A model generated the notes under the pieces. The model saw nothing but the letters and a program-made list of their open reading frames with translations. It was not told where the DNA came from and did not search any database. This document shows positions 24,775 to 33,941 of a DNA stretch of 64,000 bases, piece after piece. Location of the stretch: positions 4,402,001 through 4,466,000 of the forward strand of contig NZ_CP079869.1 of the NCBI RefSeq assembly GCF_025263265.1, in the 5' to 3' direction. Origin of the DNA: Mycobacterium sp. SMC-4. Its GTDB lineage: Bacteria; Actinomycetota; Actinomycetes; Mycobacteriales; Mycobacteriaceae. The position numbers and the translations under genes were made by a program. Each line of letters begins with the position of its first letter. The first letter of the stretch is position 1.

Positions 24775-26493
24775 GTGACGGACCGCCGCGAGGTCGGGGG
24801 TGCCCCTGTCCGCATCGGCAATTGTTCAGGGTTCTACGGCGACCGGTTCTCGGCGATGTCCGAGATGCTCACCGACGGCGACCTCGACTACCTGACCGGT
24901 GACTATCTCGCCGAGCTGACCATGCTGATCCTGGGCCGCGACCGGATGAAGAACCCCGACCGCGGGTACGCCAAGACCTTCCTACGTCAGCTGGAGGAAT
25001 CCCTCGGGCTGGCCCTGGACCGCGGCGTGCGCATCGTCGCCAATGCCGGTGGCGTCAACCCCGCGGGACTGGCCGACGCCGTCCGTGCGCTGGCCGACCG
25101 GCTCGGCCTGGCCGTCACGGTCGCCCACGTCGAGGGAGACGATCTGCTGTCCCGCGCCGACGAACTCGGCCTGGGCACGCCGCTGACCGCCAACGCCTAC
25201 CTCGGTGCGTGGGGCATCGTCGAATGCCTCGACGCCGGCGCCGACGTGGTGGTCACCGGTCGGGTGACCGACGCATCGGTGGTCGTCGGGCCGGCGGCCG
25301 CCCACTTCGGTTGGCAGCGCACCGAGCACGACAAGATCGCCGGTGCCGTGGCAGCCGGCCATGTCATCGAATGCGGAACCCAGGCCACCGGCGGCAACTA
25401 CGCCTTCTTCACCGAGATCGCCGACCTGGTACGACCCGGGTTCCCGATCGCCGAGATCCACGCCGACGGCTCGTCGGTGATCACCAAGCACTCCGGCACC
25501 GGCGGTGCGGTGACCGTGGACACCATCACCGCGCAGTTGCTCTACGAGATCGCCGGCGCTCGCTACGCCAACCCCGACGCGACATTGCGGGTCGACACCG
25601 TGGAGCTGACCGACGTCGGCGCCAACCGGGTACGCCTGAGCGGTGTGCGCGGCGAACCTCCCCCGTCGACGCTGAAAGTCTCGCTCAACAGCCTCGGCGG
25701 CTTTCGCAACGAGATGACATTCGTGCTGACCGGCCTGGATATCGACGAGAAGTCCGCCCTGGTGCGGCGGCAGCTGGAGTCCAGCCTGTCCGCCCGCCCC
25801 GCCGAGCTGCAGTGGACCCTGGCCCGCACCGACCATACCGACGCCGACACCGAACAGACAGCCAGCGCGCTGCTGCGATGCGTGGTGCGTGACCCTGATC
25901 CAGCTGTGGTGGGACGCCAGTTCTCTTCGGCTGCCGTGGAGCTGGCGCTGGCCAGCTATCCGGGATTCACCACCACCGCGCCCCCGGGTGACGGGCAGGT
26001 CTACGGCGTGTTCACCGCCGCCCACGTCCCGGCCGACCGAGTACCCCACGTCGCGGTCCTGCCCGACGGCACCCGCACGGATGTGGCACCCGCACCCACG
26101 ACCTGCGACCTGGAACCGGTGCCCGCACCGGCAGCACCGTCACCCCGAATATGGGGCACCACCCGGCGGCTACCGCTGGGCACCATCGCAGGGGCCCGCA
26201 GCGGTGACAAGGGTGGCAGCGCCAACATCGGGCTCTGGGTCCGCACAGACGATCAATGGCGTTGGCTTGCCGAGGTTCTGACAGTCGACAGACTGCGGGA
26301 ACTGCTGCCCGAGACTGCCCGGCTGCCGGTGACCCGACACCTGCTCCCCAACCTGCGTGCGGTCAACTTCGTCGTCGACGAGATTCTCGGTGCCGGCGTG
26401 GCCTATCAGGCGCGCTTCGACCCGCAGGCCAAGGGGCTCGGAGAATGGCTGCGCAGCCGCCATCTGGACATACCCGAGGAGTTGTTGCTGTGA
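24775..26493 (+). CDS. AtuA-like (DUF1446) acyl-CoA pathway protein
   Basis: A 572-residue member of the AtuA/DUF1446 family. AtuA is required for acyclic terpene (citronellol/geranol) use in Pseudomonas; its reaction is not firmly known. Sequence features: VRIGNCSGFYGDRFSAMSEM near the N-terminus, NAGGVNPAGLADAV, the central DAGADVVVTGRVTDASVVVG, and a C-terminal ~100-residue domain starting IAGARSGDKGGSANIGLW, the usual AtuA-C fusion. GTG 24775 is chosen because the domain begins ~12 residues later and GAGACGGGAG precedes it. It is first in a six-gene overlapping operon and overlaps fadE13 by 4 bases. Confidence 0.88.
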   Translation: MTDRREVGGAPVRIGNCSGFYGDRFSAMSEMLTDGDLDYLTGDYLAELTMLILGRDRMKNPDRGYAKTFLRQLEESLGLALDRGVRIVANAGGVNPAGLADAVRALADRLGLAVTVAHVEGDDLLSRADELGLGTPLTANAYLGAWGIVECLDAGADVVVTGRVTDASVVVGPAAAHFGWQRTEHDKIAGAVAAGHVIECGTQATGGNYAFFTEIADLVRPGFPIAEIHADGSSVITKHSGTGGAVTVDTITAQLLYEIAGARYANPDATLRVDTVELTDVGANRVRLSGVRGEPPPSTLKVSLNSLGGFRNEMTFVLTGLDIDEKSALVRRQLESSLSARPAELQWTLARTDHTDADTEQTASALLRCVVRDPDPAVVGRQFSSAAVELALASYPGFTTTAPPGDGQVYGVFTAAHVPADRVPHVAVLPDGTRTDVAPAPTTCDLEPVPAPAAPSPRIWGTTRRLPLGTIAGARSGDKGGSANIGLWVRTDDQWRWLAEVLTVDRLRELLPETARLPVTRHLLPNLRAVNFVVDEILGAGVAYQARFDPQAKGLGEWLRSRHLDIPEELLL

Positions 26494-27638
26494 GCATCTG
26501 GACCACACCGGAGCGCGACGAACTGCGAAAAACGGTGCGCTCCTTCGTCGAACGGGAGATCCTGCCCCACGTCGAGCAGTGGGAACACCACGGTGAGCTG
26601 CCGCGTGAGCTGCACCGCAAGGCCGCAGACGCCGGCCTGCTGGGCGCCGGTTTCGCAGAGTCGGTCGGCGGCGAGGGCGGGGACGCGGCCGACGCCGTCG
26701 TCATCTGCGAGGAAATGCACCGGTGCGGCTGCCCCGGCGGTGTCTATGCCTCATTGTTCACCTGCGGGATCGCCGTTCCCCACATGATCGCCTCGGGTGA
26801 TGCCCACCTGATCGACAACTATGTGCGACCGACCCTGCGCGGCAACAAGATCGGAGCGCTGGCCATCACCGAACCGGGTGGCGGGTCCGATGTCGGACAC
26901 TTGCGCACCCGTGCCGAACGCGACGGCGACGACTTCGTCGTCAACGGCGCCAAGACCTACATCACCTCGGGCGTCCGCGCCGACTACGTGATCACCGCGG
27001 TACGCACCGGAGGCCCGGGAGCCGCCGGAGTTTCTCTGCTCGTCGTCGACAAGGACAGTGCTGGATTCACCGTCACCCGTAAGCTCGACAAGATGGGCTG
27101 GCGCAGCTCGGACACCGCGGAACTGTCCTACTCCGATGTCCGGGTGCCCGCCAGCCACCTCGTCGGCCCGGAGAACAGTGGCTTTCTGCAGATCGCTGCG
27201 GCCTTCGTCAGTGAACGTGTCGGCCTTGCCGCCCAAGCGTATTCGAGCGCGCAACGGTGCCTGGACCTGACAGTGGACTGGTGCCGGCAACGCGAGACGT
27301 TCGGCAAGCCGCTGATATCGCGGCAGTCGGTACAGAACACGCTGGCCCAGATGGCCCAACGCGTCGATGTGGCCCGCGTCTACACCCGCCACGTCGTCGA
27401 ACGCGAACTGGCCGGCGAGACTGACCTGATCACCGAGGTGTGCTTCGCCAAGAACACTGCCGTCGAGACTGGCGAATGGGTGGCTCACCAGGCGGTGCAA
27501 CTGTTCGGCGGCATGGGCTACATGACCGGCACCGAGGTGGAACGCCAGTACCGCGACATGCGCATCCTCGGCATCGGTGGAGGCACGACCGAGATCTTGA
27601 CCTCACTCGCCGCCAAGACCCTGGGATATCAGACATGA
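26490..27638 (+). CDS. fadE13: acyl-CoA dehydrogenase FadE13
   Basis: FAD-dependent acyl-CoA dehydrogenase (382 residues) introducing the 2,3 double bond into an acyl-CoA. The N-terminal helical domain is followed by the FAD/substrate signature ALAITEPGGGSDVGHLRTRA and the mid-domain YITSGVRADY. The C-terminal domain has RETFGKPLISRQSVQ and the QLFGGMGYMTGTEVER segment. GTG 26490 overlaps the AtuA stop (GTGA), and the ATGA at the 3' end overlaps accD2. The operon suggests a branched or isoprenoid acyl substrate rather than a straight chain. Confidence 0.94.
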   Translation: MSIWTTPERDELRKTVRSFVEREILPHVEQWEHHGELPRELHRKAADAGLLGAGFAESVGGEGGDAADAVVICEEMHRCGCPGGVYASLFTCGIAVPHMIASGDAHLIDNYVRPTLRGNKIGALAITEPGGGSDVGHLRTRAERDGDDFVVNGAKTYITSGVRADYVITAVRTGGPGAAGVSLLVVDKDSAGFTVTRKLDKMGWRSSDTAELSYSDVRVPASHLVGPENSGFLQIAAAFVSERVGLAAQAYSSAQRCLDLTVDWCRQRETFGKPLISRQSVQNTLAQMAQRVDVARVYTRHVVERELAGETDLITEVCFAKNTAVETGEWVAHQAVQLFGGMGYMTGTEVERQYRDMRILGIGGGTTEILTSLAAKTLGYQT

Positions 27639-29257
27639 CATCAGCGAGAAGCGCAGCGCCCGCATCGGCTCTGACGTCCACCCTCGACGTCCGGTCCGCC
27701 GCCTACCGGGACGCGGCTGAAGCCATGACGGCCAAAGTCGCCGAACTCGACGCCGAACACCTCAAGGCACTCGCCGGCGGCGGCGCCAAATACGTCGCGC
27801 GCCATCATGATCGCGGCAAGATGACAGCGCGTGAACGGATCGAGGCGCTCGTCGACCCTGATTCGCCATTCCTGGAGCTGAGCCCGCTCGCGGCGTGGGG
27901 CACCGACTTCACCGTGGGAGCCAGCGTGGTTACCGGCATCGGCGTGGTCAGCGGAGTGGAATGTCTGCTGGTCGCCAACGACCCCACCGTCAAAGGCGGC
28001 ACCAGCAACCCATGGACACTTCGCAAGATTCTGCGCGCCAACCAGATTGCACTGGAGAACCGGCTGCCGGTGGTCTCGTTGGTGGAATCGGGCGGTGCCG
28101 ATCTCCCCACTCAGAAGGAGATTTTCATCCCGGGCGGCCAGATGTTCCGCGACCTGACGCGATTGTCGGCGGCCGGGATCCCGACCGTGGCCATCGTGTT
28201 CGGTAACTCGACCGCCGGCGGCGCCTACATTCCCGGCATGTCCGACCACGTGGTGATGATCCGGGAACGCTCCAAGGTGTTTCTGGCCGGGCCGCCACTG
28301 GTCAAGATGGCCACCGGCGAGGAGTCCGACGACGAGTCGTTGGGTGGGGCCGACATGCACGCCCGGACCTCCGGCCTGGCCGACTATTTCGCCGTCGACG
28401 AACTCGACGCCCTGCGCATCGGCCGGCGCATCGTCGCCCGGCTCAACTGGCGCAAGCGGGGCCCGGCCCCCGCACCGGTCAGGGCGCCGATGTTCGACGA
28501 GAACGAACTTCTCGGAATCGTGCCCGCCGATCTACGCATCCCCTTCGACCCGCGTGAAGTGATCGCCCGGATCGTCGACGGCTCGGAGTTCGACGAGTTC
28601 AAACCGCTCTACGGCGGCTCACTGGTGACCGGCTGGGCGACCCTGCACGGTTACCCGCTGGGCATCCTGGCCAACGCGCGCGGCGTGCTGTTCAGCCAGG
28701 AGTCGCAGAAGGCGACCCAGTTCATCCAGCTGGCGAACCGTTCGGACACCCCACTGTTGTTCCTGCACAACACAACCGGCTACATGGTGGGTCGCGACTA
28801 CGAAGAGGGCGGGATGATCAAGCACGGCTCGATGATGATCAACGCAGTATCCAACTCGACCGTGCCACACATCAGCGTCTTGATCGGGGCGTCCTATGGG
28901 GCGGGCCACTACGGCATGTGCGGACGCGCCTACGACCCGCGGTTCCTGTTCGCCTGGCCGAGCGCGAAGTCGGCGGTGATGGGCGGTCCACAGCTGGCCG
29001 GCGTACTGTCGATCGTCAGCAGAGCCGCTGCCGAGGCCCGTGGACAGGCCGTGGACGAGGATGCCGATGCGGCGCTGCGCGCAGCGGTCGAGGCGCAGAT
29101 CGAAGCGGAGTCGCTGCCGATGTTTCTGTCCGGGCGGCTCTACGACGACGGGGTGATCGACCCACGCGACACCCGCACCGTGCTGGGGCTGTGTCTTTCG
29201 GCGATCGCCAGCGGCCCGATCGAGGGGACGTCGAACTTCGGCGTCTTCCGGATGTGA
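27635..29257 (+). CDS. accD2: acyl-CoA carboxylase carboxyltransferase subunit AccD2
   Basis: The beta subunit moves CO2 from carboxybiotin to the acyl-CoA. The 540-residue protein has both crotonase-like halves: the N-half acyl-CoA site (FGNSTAGGAYIPGMSDHVVM) and the C-half biotin site (LIGASYGAGHYGMCGRAYDPRFLFAWP). The pattern is that of methylcrotonoyl/geranyl-CoA carboxylase beta chains (LFLHNTTGYMVGRDYEEGGM). ATG 27635 overlaps the fadE13 stop. With AccA2 it should form the two-subunit enzyme; substrate in this operon is not known. Confidence 0.95.
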   Translation: MTSARSAAPASALTSTLDVRSAAYRDAAEAMTAKVAELDAEHLKALAGGGAKYVARHHDRGKMTARERIEALVDPDSPFLELSPLAAWGTDFTVGASVVTGIGVVSGVECLLVANDPTVKGGTSNPWTLRKILRANQIALENRLPVVSLVESGGADLPTQKEIFIPGGQMFRDLTRLSAAGIPTVAIVFGNSTAGGAYIPGMSDHVVMIRERSKVFLAGPPLVKMATGEESDDESLGGADMHARTSGLADYFAVDELDALRIGRRIVARLNWRKRGPAPAPVRAPMFDENELLGIVPADLRIPFDPREVIARIVDGSEFDEFKPLYGGSLVTGWATLHGYPLGILANARGVLFSQESQKATQFIQLANRSDTPLLFLHNTTGYMVGRDYEEGGMIKHGSMMINAVSNSTVPHISVLIGASYGAGHYGMCGRAYDPRFLFAWPSAKSAVMGGPQLAGVLSIVSRAAAEARGQAVDEDADAALRAAVEAQIEAESLPMFLSGRLYDDGVIDPRDTRTVLGLCLSAIASGPIEGTSNFGVFRM

Positions 29258-31305
29258 GCGCCCCGATGCCGCCCGAATCCGCGATTACGGCGCGCTCGGC
29301 GACGCTGAGCGGCCGAAATCGCGCCGAAATCGCGCCGATCAGCCGGGTGATGGTCGCCAACCGGGGAGAGATCGCCCGTCGCGTGTTCGCCACCTGCCGA
29401 CGGCTGGGCATCGGTACCGTGGCGGTCTACACCGAACCCGACGCCGACTCCCCGCACGTCGCCGAGGCCGACGCCCGAGTGCGGCTGTCCGGCACCCGCG
29501 GCTACCTGGACGCCACCGCGCTGATCGCAGCGGCGCAGGCAGCCGGCGCCGACGCCGTGCATCCGGGCTACGGATTCCTCTCGGAAAACCCGGATTTCGC
29601 CGCAGCCGTGCAACAGGCGGGACTGACCTGGATCGGTCCGCCGGTAGCCGCGGTCGCGGCCATGGGATCCAAGATCGAGGCCAAGAAGCTGATGGCTGCG
29701 GCCGGAGTTCCGGTGCTCGACGAGCTGGATCCCGATACCGTCACCGCGGACATGCTGCCGGTGCTTGTCAAGGCGTCCGCCGGGGGCGGGGGCCGCGGGA
29801 TGCGGGTGGTGCGCGAGCTCTCCGAGTTGCCCGCGCAGGTGGCCGCCGCGCGCCGGGAAGCGCAGTCCGCGTTCGGAGACCCGACGGTGTTCTGTGAGCG
29901 CTACCTCGAGACCGGCCACCATGTAGAGGTGCAGGTGCTCGCCGATCAGCACGGCACGGTATGGGCGGTCGGCGAGCGGGAGTGCTCGATCCAGCGCCGA
30001 CACCAGAAGATCATCGAGGAAGCGCCCTCGCTACTGGTACAGCGACATTCGGGCATGCGCGACCGACTCTTCGATGCGGCTCGGCTGGCCGCCACCGCCA
30101 TCGCCTACACCGGCGCGGGCACCGTGGAGTTCATGGCCGCCGAGGACGGATCGTTCTTCTTCCTGGAGATGAACACCCGGCTTCAGGTCGAGCATCCGGT
30201 CACCGAGTTGACCACTGGGCTCGACCTGGTGGAACTACAGATCGCCGTGGCTGGGGGTGCACCCCTGGCTGCGGCGCCCCCACCGATGCGCGGATGCTCG
30301 ATCGAGGCCAGGCTGTATGCCGAGAATCCGGCCTTGGATTGGCAACCGCAGCCGGGACCGGTGCACCGGTTGACGGTCCCGCAGGTCGCCGGCGAGTTCG
30401 GGCTCATCGACCGGCTCGGCGTGCGGCTGGACTCGGGAGTGTCCGACGGATCGCAGATCTCGGTGTTCTACGACCCGATGATCGCCAAGGTCATCTCGGT
30501 TGCGCCCACCCGAGCCCAGGCGGCGATGCTGTTGGCCGACACCTTGATCCGCACCCGGATCCACGGCGTTCGCACCAACCGCGACCTCCTGGTCAATGTC
30601 TTGCGCCACCGCGCCTTCCTCGACGGTGCCACCGACACGGCGTTCCTGGACCGCCATGGCTTGGCCGAGCTGGCCGCACCCACTGCCGACGCCGCCACCG
30701 TCGCATTGTCGGCGGTCGCGGCCGCGCTGGCCGACGCCGCGCACAACCGTGCCGACGCACCCGTTCTCGCTGGGCTGCCCGCCGGTTGGCGCAATCTCGT
30801 CTCGGGGTATCAGACCAAACTCTTCCGCGACGACGGCGGTGCGGTTCACGAGGTGCAGTACCGGCACCGTCGGGACGGGATGCACATCGCAGGACGCGAC
30901 GACGTCACAGTGGTCGATGCCACGCCACATCGAGTGGTCCTGAGCATCTCCGGTGTCGACCGACCCTTTGACGTGGCCCGCTACGGTTCCGATGTCTTCG
31001 TGGATTCGCCCAGCGGTGCAGTGCATCTCGCGTCGCTGCCACGTTTCCCCGATCCGTCCCAAGCGCTCGCCCAAGGCTCGCTGTTGGCCCCGATGCCTGG
31101 TTCGGTGCTGCGGGTCGGGGCCGCGGTCGGTGACGAGGTCACCGCGGGCCAGCCTCTGGTGTGGCTGGAGGCGATGAAGATGGAACACACCATCAGCGCG
31201 CCCGCTGCCGGGGTGCTGACCGAACTGCACGTCGAACCGGGCCGCCAGGTCGAACTCGGCGCGGTGCTGGCCCGCGTCGAACAACCCCAAGGAGATACTG
31301 CATGA
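29254..31305 (+). CDS. accA2: biotin carboxylase/BCCP subunit AccA2
   Basis: Alpha subunit that carboxylates its own biotin. Layout: biotin carboxylase N-domain (VMVANRGEIARRVFATCRRL), ATP-grasp (KASAGGGGRGMRVV, FLEMNTRLQVEHPVTE), BC C-domain, and a C-terminal BCCP with biotinylated Lys642 in EAMKMEH. GTG 29254 overlaps the accD2 stop. The first ~31 residues are odd: codons from 29283 to 29333 are a copy of a dispersed 51-bp palindrome, so residues ~11-27 are encoded by repeat DNA. The catalytic domain proper begins only at about residue 31. Confidence 0.93.
   Translation: MSAPMPPESAITARSATLSGRNRAEIAPISRVMVANRGEIARRVFATCRRLGIGTVAVYTEPDADSPHVAEADARVRLSGTRGYLDATALIAAAQAAGADAVHPGYGFLSENPDFAAAVQQAGLTWIGPPVAAVAAMGSKIEAKKLMAAAGVPVLDELDPDTVTADMLPVLVKASAGGGGRGMRVVRELSELPAQVAAARREAQSAFGDPTVFCERYLETGHHVEVQVLADQHGTVWAVGERECSIQRRHQKIIEEAPSLLVQRHSGMRDRLFDAARLAATAIAYTGAGTVEFMAAEDGSFFFLEMNTRLQVEHPVTELTTGLDLVELQIAVAGGAPLAAAPPPMRGCSIEARLYAENPALDWQPQPGPVHRLTVPQVAGEFGLIDRLGVRLDSGVSDGSQISVFYDPMIAKVISVAPTRAQAAMLLADTLIRTRIHGVRTNRDLLVNVLRHRAFLDGATDTAFLDRHGLAELAAPTADAATVALSAVAAALADAAHNRADAPVLAGLPAGWRNLVSGYQTKLFRDDGGAVHEVQYRHRRDGMHIAGRDDVTVVDATPHRVVLSISGVDRPFDVARYGSDVFVDSPSGAVHLASLPRFPDPSQALAQGSLLAPMPGSVLRVGAAVGDEVTAGQPLVWLEAMKMEHTISAPAAGVLTELHVEPGRQVELGAVLARVEQPQGDTA
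29283..29333. repeat. 51-bp dispersed palindrome, copy 1 (inside accA2 5' end)
   Basis: Same length and arms as copies at 55386-55436 and 61210-61260. Arms GATTACGGCGCG and CGCGCCGAAATC differ by one base from complementarity. It lies 26 bases after the accD2 stop codon. Confidence 0.8.
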
Positions 31306-32462
31306 GCAGCTTCATCGAAACCGACGAGCAGCAAGCGCTACGACAGGCGGTGGCCGCGATGGCCGCCAACTACGGGCAGGACTACTACCTGGAGAAGGCC
31401 CGCGCCGGACAGCACACCGACGAACTGTGGTCTGAGGCAGGCAAACTCGGTTTCATTGGGGTGAATCTGCCCGAGCAGTACGGTGGCGGCGGCGCCGGCA
31501 TGTACGAGTTGAGCCTGGTGATGGAGGAGATGGCCGCAGCCGGTTCAGCGCTGCTGATGATGGTCGTCTCCCCCGCCATCAACGGCACCATCATCGCCAA
31601 GTTCGGCACCGAGGAGCAGAAGCAGCGGTGGCTGCCCGGCATCGCCGACGGGTCGGTCACGATGGCGTTCGCCATCACCGAGCCCGACGCCGGGTCCAAT
31701 TCCCACAAGATCACCACGACCGCCCGCCGCGACGGCAGCGACTGGATCCTGTCCGGCCAGAAGGTCTACATCTCCGGCGTGGACCAGGCCCAGGCGGTGC
31801 TGGTCGTCGGCCGCACGGAAGATCACAAGACCGGAAACCTCAAACCCGCGCTGTTCATCGTGCCGACCGACGCCAAAGGCTTGAGCTACACCAAGATCGA
31901 CATGGAGATCGTCAGCCCGGAATTCCAGTTCCAGCTGTTCCTCGACGAGGTGCGCCTGCCCGCCGACGCATTGGTGGGGTCCGAGGACGCCGCGATCGCG
32001 CAGCTGTTCGCGGGACTGAACCCGGAACGCATCATGGGCGCTGCCAGCGCGGTCGGCATGGGCCGCTTCGCGATCAACAAGGCCGTCGACTACGTCAAGA
32101 CGCGCCAGGTGTGGAAAACACCGATCGGCGCCCACCAAGGTCTGTCGCATCCGCTGGCACAGAATCACATCGAGATCGAACTGGCCAAGCTGATGATGCA
32201 GAAAGCCGCAGCGCTCTACGACAGCGGGGACGACGCGGGGGCGGCCGAAGCCGCCAACATGGCCAAGTACGCCGCCGGTGAGGCATCGGTGCGCGCCGTC
32301 GACCAGGCCGTGCAGTCGCTGGGCGGCAACGGTCTGACCAAGGAGTACGGCATCGCCTCGGTGCTCACCGCGTCGCGGTTGGCCCGCATCGCCCCGGTCA
32401 GCCGGGAGATGGTCTTGAACTTCGTGGCACAGACCTCGCTCGGTCTGCCGCGGTCGTACTGA
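31302..32462 (+). CDS. fadE12: acyl-CoA dehydrogenase FadE12
   Basis: Second acyl-CoA dehydrogenase of the operon (386 residues). FAD/substrate signature VTMAFAITEPDAGSNSHKI, mid-domain LSGQKVYISGVDQAQ, and C-terminal region AVQSLGGNGLTKEYGI. Two FadE genes in one operon may act as separate enzymes or on successive intermediates; a heteromeric FadE pair is also possible. Its ATG overlaps the accA2 stop (ATGA), and the preceding AAGGAGA is a good ribosome-binding site within accA2. Confidence 0.94.
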   Translation: MSSFIETDEQQALRQAVAAMAANYGQDYYLEKARAGQHTDELWSEAGKLGFIGVNLPEQYGGGGAGMYELSLVMEEMAAAGSALLMMVVSPAINGTIIAKFGTEEQKQRWLPGIADGSVTMAFAITEPDAGSNSHKITTTARRDGSDWILSGQKVYISGVDQAQAVLVVGRTEDHKTGNLKPALFIVPTDAKGLSYTKIDMEIVSPEFQFQLFLDEVRLPADALVGSEDAAIAQLFAGLNPERIMGAASAVGMGRFAINKAVDYVKTRQVWKTPIGAHQGLSHPLAQNHIEIELAKLMMQKAAALYDSGDDAGAAEAANMAKYAAGEASVRAVDQAVQSLGGNGLTKEYGIASVLTASRLARIAPVSREMVLNFVAQTSLGLPRSY

Positions 32463-33229
32463 TGAGCACGCTGGTCGACTACCGCGTCGACGGGTGCGCG
32501 GCGTGGTTGAAGCTCAACTCACCGCACAACCGCAACGCGCTGTCCACCGCGCTGGTCGAGCAACTCCACGACGGGTTCAGCCGAGCGTCGGCGGATCCGG
32601 CTGTGCGGGTGGTCATTCTCTCCCACACCGGTTCGACGTTCTGCGCGGGCGCGGACCTGGGTGAGACCGCAGGCGCCGGTGTCGCAGAGACGGCGCTGGC
32701 CCGGGCCGGCGAGATGACCCGTCTGTTGCGTCGCATCCTCGAATGTCCGATGCCGGTGATCGCGGCGGTCGACGGACATGTGCGCGCCGGCGGTATGGGG
32801 TTGGTGGGTGCATGTGACATCGCAGTGGCCGGCGCTGCGAGCTCCTTCGCATTGACCGAGGCGCGCATCGGGGTCGCGCCGTCGATCATCTCGCTCACGC
32901 TCATCCCCAAACTGACGGCGCGGGCGGCCGCTCGCTACTTCCTCACCGGGGAGAAGTTCGACGCCGATGTCGCCGCAGAGATCGGTCTGATCACCGTCGC
33001 CACCGACGACGTCGCAGCGTCGGTCTCGACGTTCGTCTCGGCGGTGCAGCGGGGTTCGCCGCAAGGGCTGGCGGCGTCGAAGGCGTTGACCACCGCGGCC
33101 ATCCTCGCTGACTTCGATCGGCGCGCCGAGAAATTGACGCAGGAGTCGGCGGCGTTGTTCGATTCAGCGGAGGCGCGCGAGGGGATGTTGGCGTTCTTGG
33201 AGAAGCGGCCTCCACACTGGGCGGTCTGA
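32462..33229 (+). CDS. echA7: enoyl-CoA hydratase EchA7
   Basis: Crotonase-family enzyme of 255 residues, last gene of the operon (one-base overlap with fadE12). It would hydrate the unsaturated acyl-CoA after dehydrogenation or carboxylation, like methylglutaconyl/isohexenylglutaconyl-CoA hydratases. Visible: oxyanion-hole segment STFCAGADLGE, and the second oxyanion/turn DGHVRAGGMGLVGACDIAVA. One usual catalytic Glu pair position lies in LTEARIGVAPS. Length normal. Substrate inferred from operon only. Confidence 0.93.
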   Translation: MSTLVDYRVDGCAAWLKLNSPHNRNALSTALVEQLHDGFSRASADPAVRVVILSHTGSTFCAGADLGETAGAGVAETALARAGEMTRLLRRILECPMPVIAAVDGHVRAGGMGLVGACDIAVAGAASSFALTEARIGVAPSIISLTLIPKLTARAAARYFLTGEKFDADVAAEIGLITVATDDVAASVSTFVSAVQRGSPQGLAASKALTTAAILADFDRRAEKLTQESAALFDSAEAREGMLAFLEKRPPHWAV

Positions 33230-33341
33230 GCGCTTACAGTTTGGTGAACGGGCTTGCGTGTTTCAGCGTTGGCCGTACCCTCATAGGCGATGTATGGGTG
33301 CGCAGCGGCGAGCTCCCAGGCCAGGGACCGTCGATGAGAAG

Positions 33342-33929
33342 ATGGCCACAATGAACCGGCCCGCCTCGGGCAACGGGGCGATGCGTGCCGCTGACACCGA
33401 TCGGATTCAGGTGGCCCAGCTGCTCACCGAAGCGGCGGCGTCGGGAAAGCTCGGCGTCACCGAGTACGAGCAGCGGCTGACCAAGGCCTACGCTGCCGAG
33501 ACCCTCGACGAATTGGACCGGTTGTCGGCCGACCTTCCCGGTGCGACGCCCCGCACTCGACGCGGACCCTGCCGGCCGGCTCCCTCGAGTCTGCTACTGG
33601 CGATCTTGAGTGGGTTCGAGCGTCGCGGCCGGTGGAACATCCCGAAGAAGCTGACCACGTTCGCGCTGTGGGGCGGCGGCGTGGTCGACCTGCGCTACGC
33701 CGACTTCACCGCCCATGACGTCGAGATCCGCGCCTATTCCATCATGGGCGGACAGACCATATTGGTCCCGCCAGAGGTCAATCTCGACGTCCACGGACGC
33801 GCGGCGATGGGCACCTTCGAGCACCACATCAACAGTGACGGATCGCCAGGTGCACCCTGTGTGCGGATCGGCGGGTTCTCGCTGTGGGGCAGCGTCGCCG
33901 TCAAGCGCAAGAAGCGTAAAGGCTCCTAA
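33342..33929 (+). CDS. DUF1707 SHOCT-like domain protein
   Basis: A 195-residue protein. The N-terminal DUF1707 domain (AADTDRIQVAQLLTEAAASG, then KLGVTEYEQRLTKAYAAETL) is followed by a linker and a C-terminal all-beta domain of the LiaF/DUF2154 type (VEIRAYSIMGGQTILVPPEV, GTFEHHI). Such proteins occur with envelope-stress systems, but the role is unknown. No membrane helix is apparent. The start may be ATG 33342 or 33351 (GAGAAG lies upstream). It converges on the VWA gene with a 12-bp gap. Confidence 0.82.
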   Translation: MATMNRPASGNGAMRAADTDRIQVAQLLTEAAASGKLGVTEYEQRLTKAYAAETLDELDRLSADLPGATPRTRRGPCRPAPSSLLLAILSGFERRGRWNIPKKLTTFALWGGGVVDLRYADFTAHDVEIRAYSIMGGQTILVPPEVNLDVHGRAAMGTFEHHINSDGSPGAPCVRIGGFSLWGSVAVKRKKRKGS

Positions 33930-33941
33930 CGCCGACGTCGG

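Noticed and set aside
29254..29350. Alternative accA2 start after the palindrome (29347)
   Set aside because: Possible but without a ribosome-binding site, and it would remove a residue or two of the conserved N-terminal strand; the GTGA overlap with accD2 fits the rest of the operon better. Kept as an open question.
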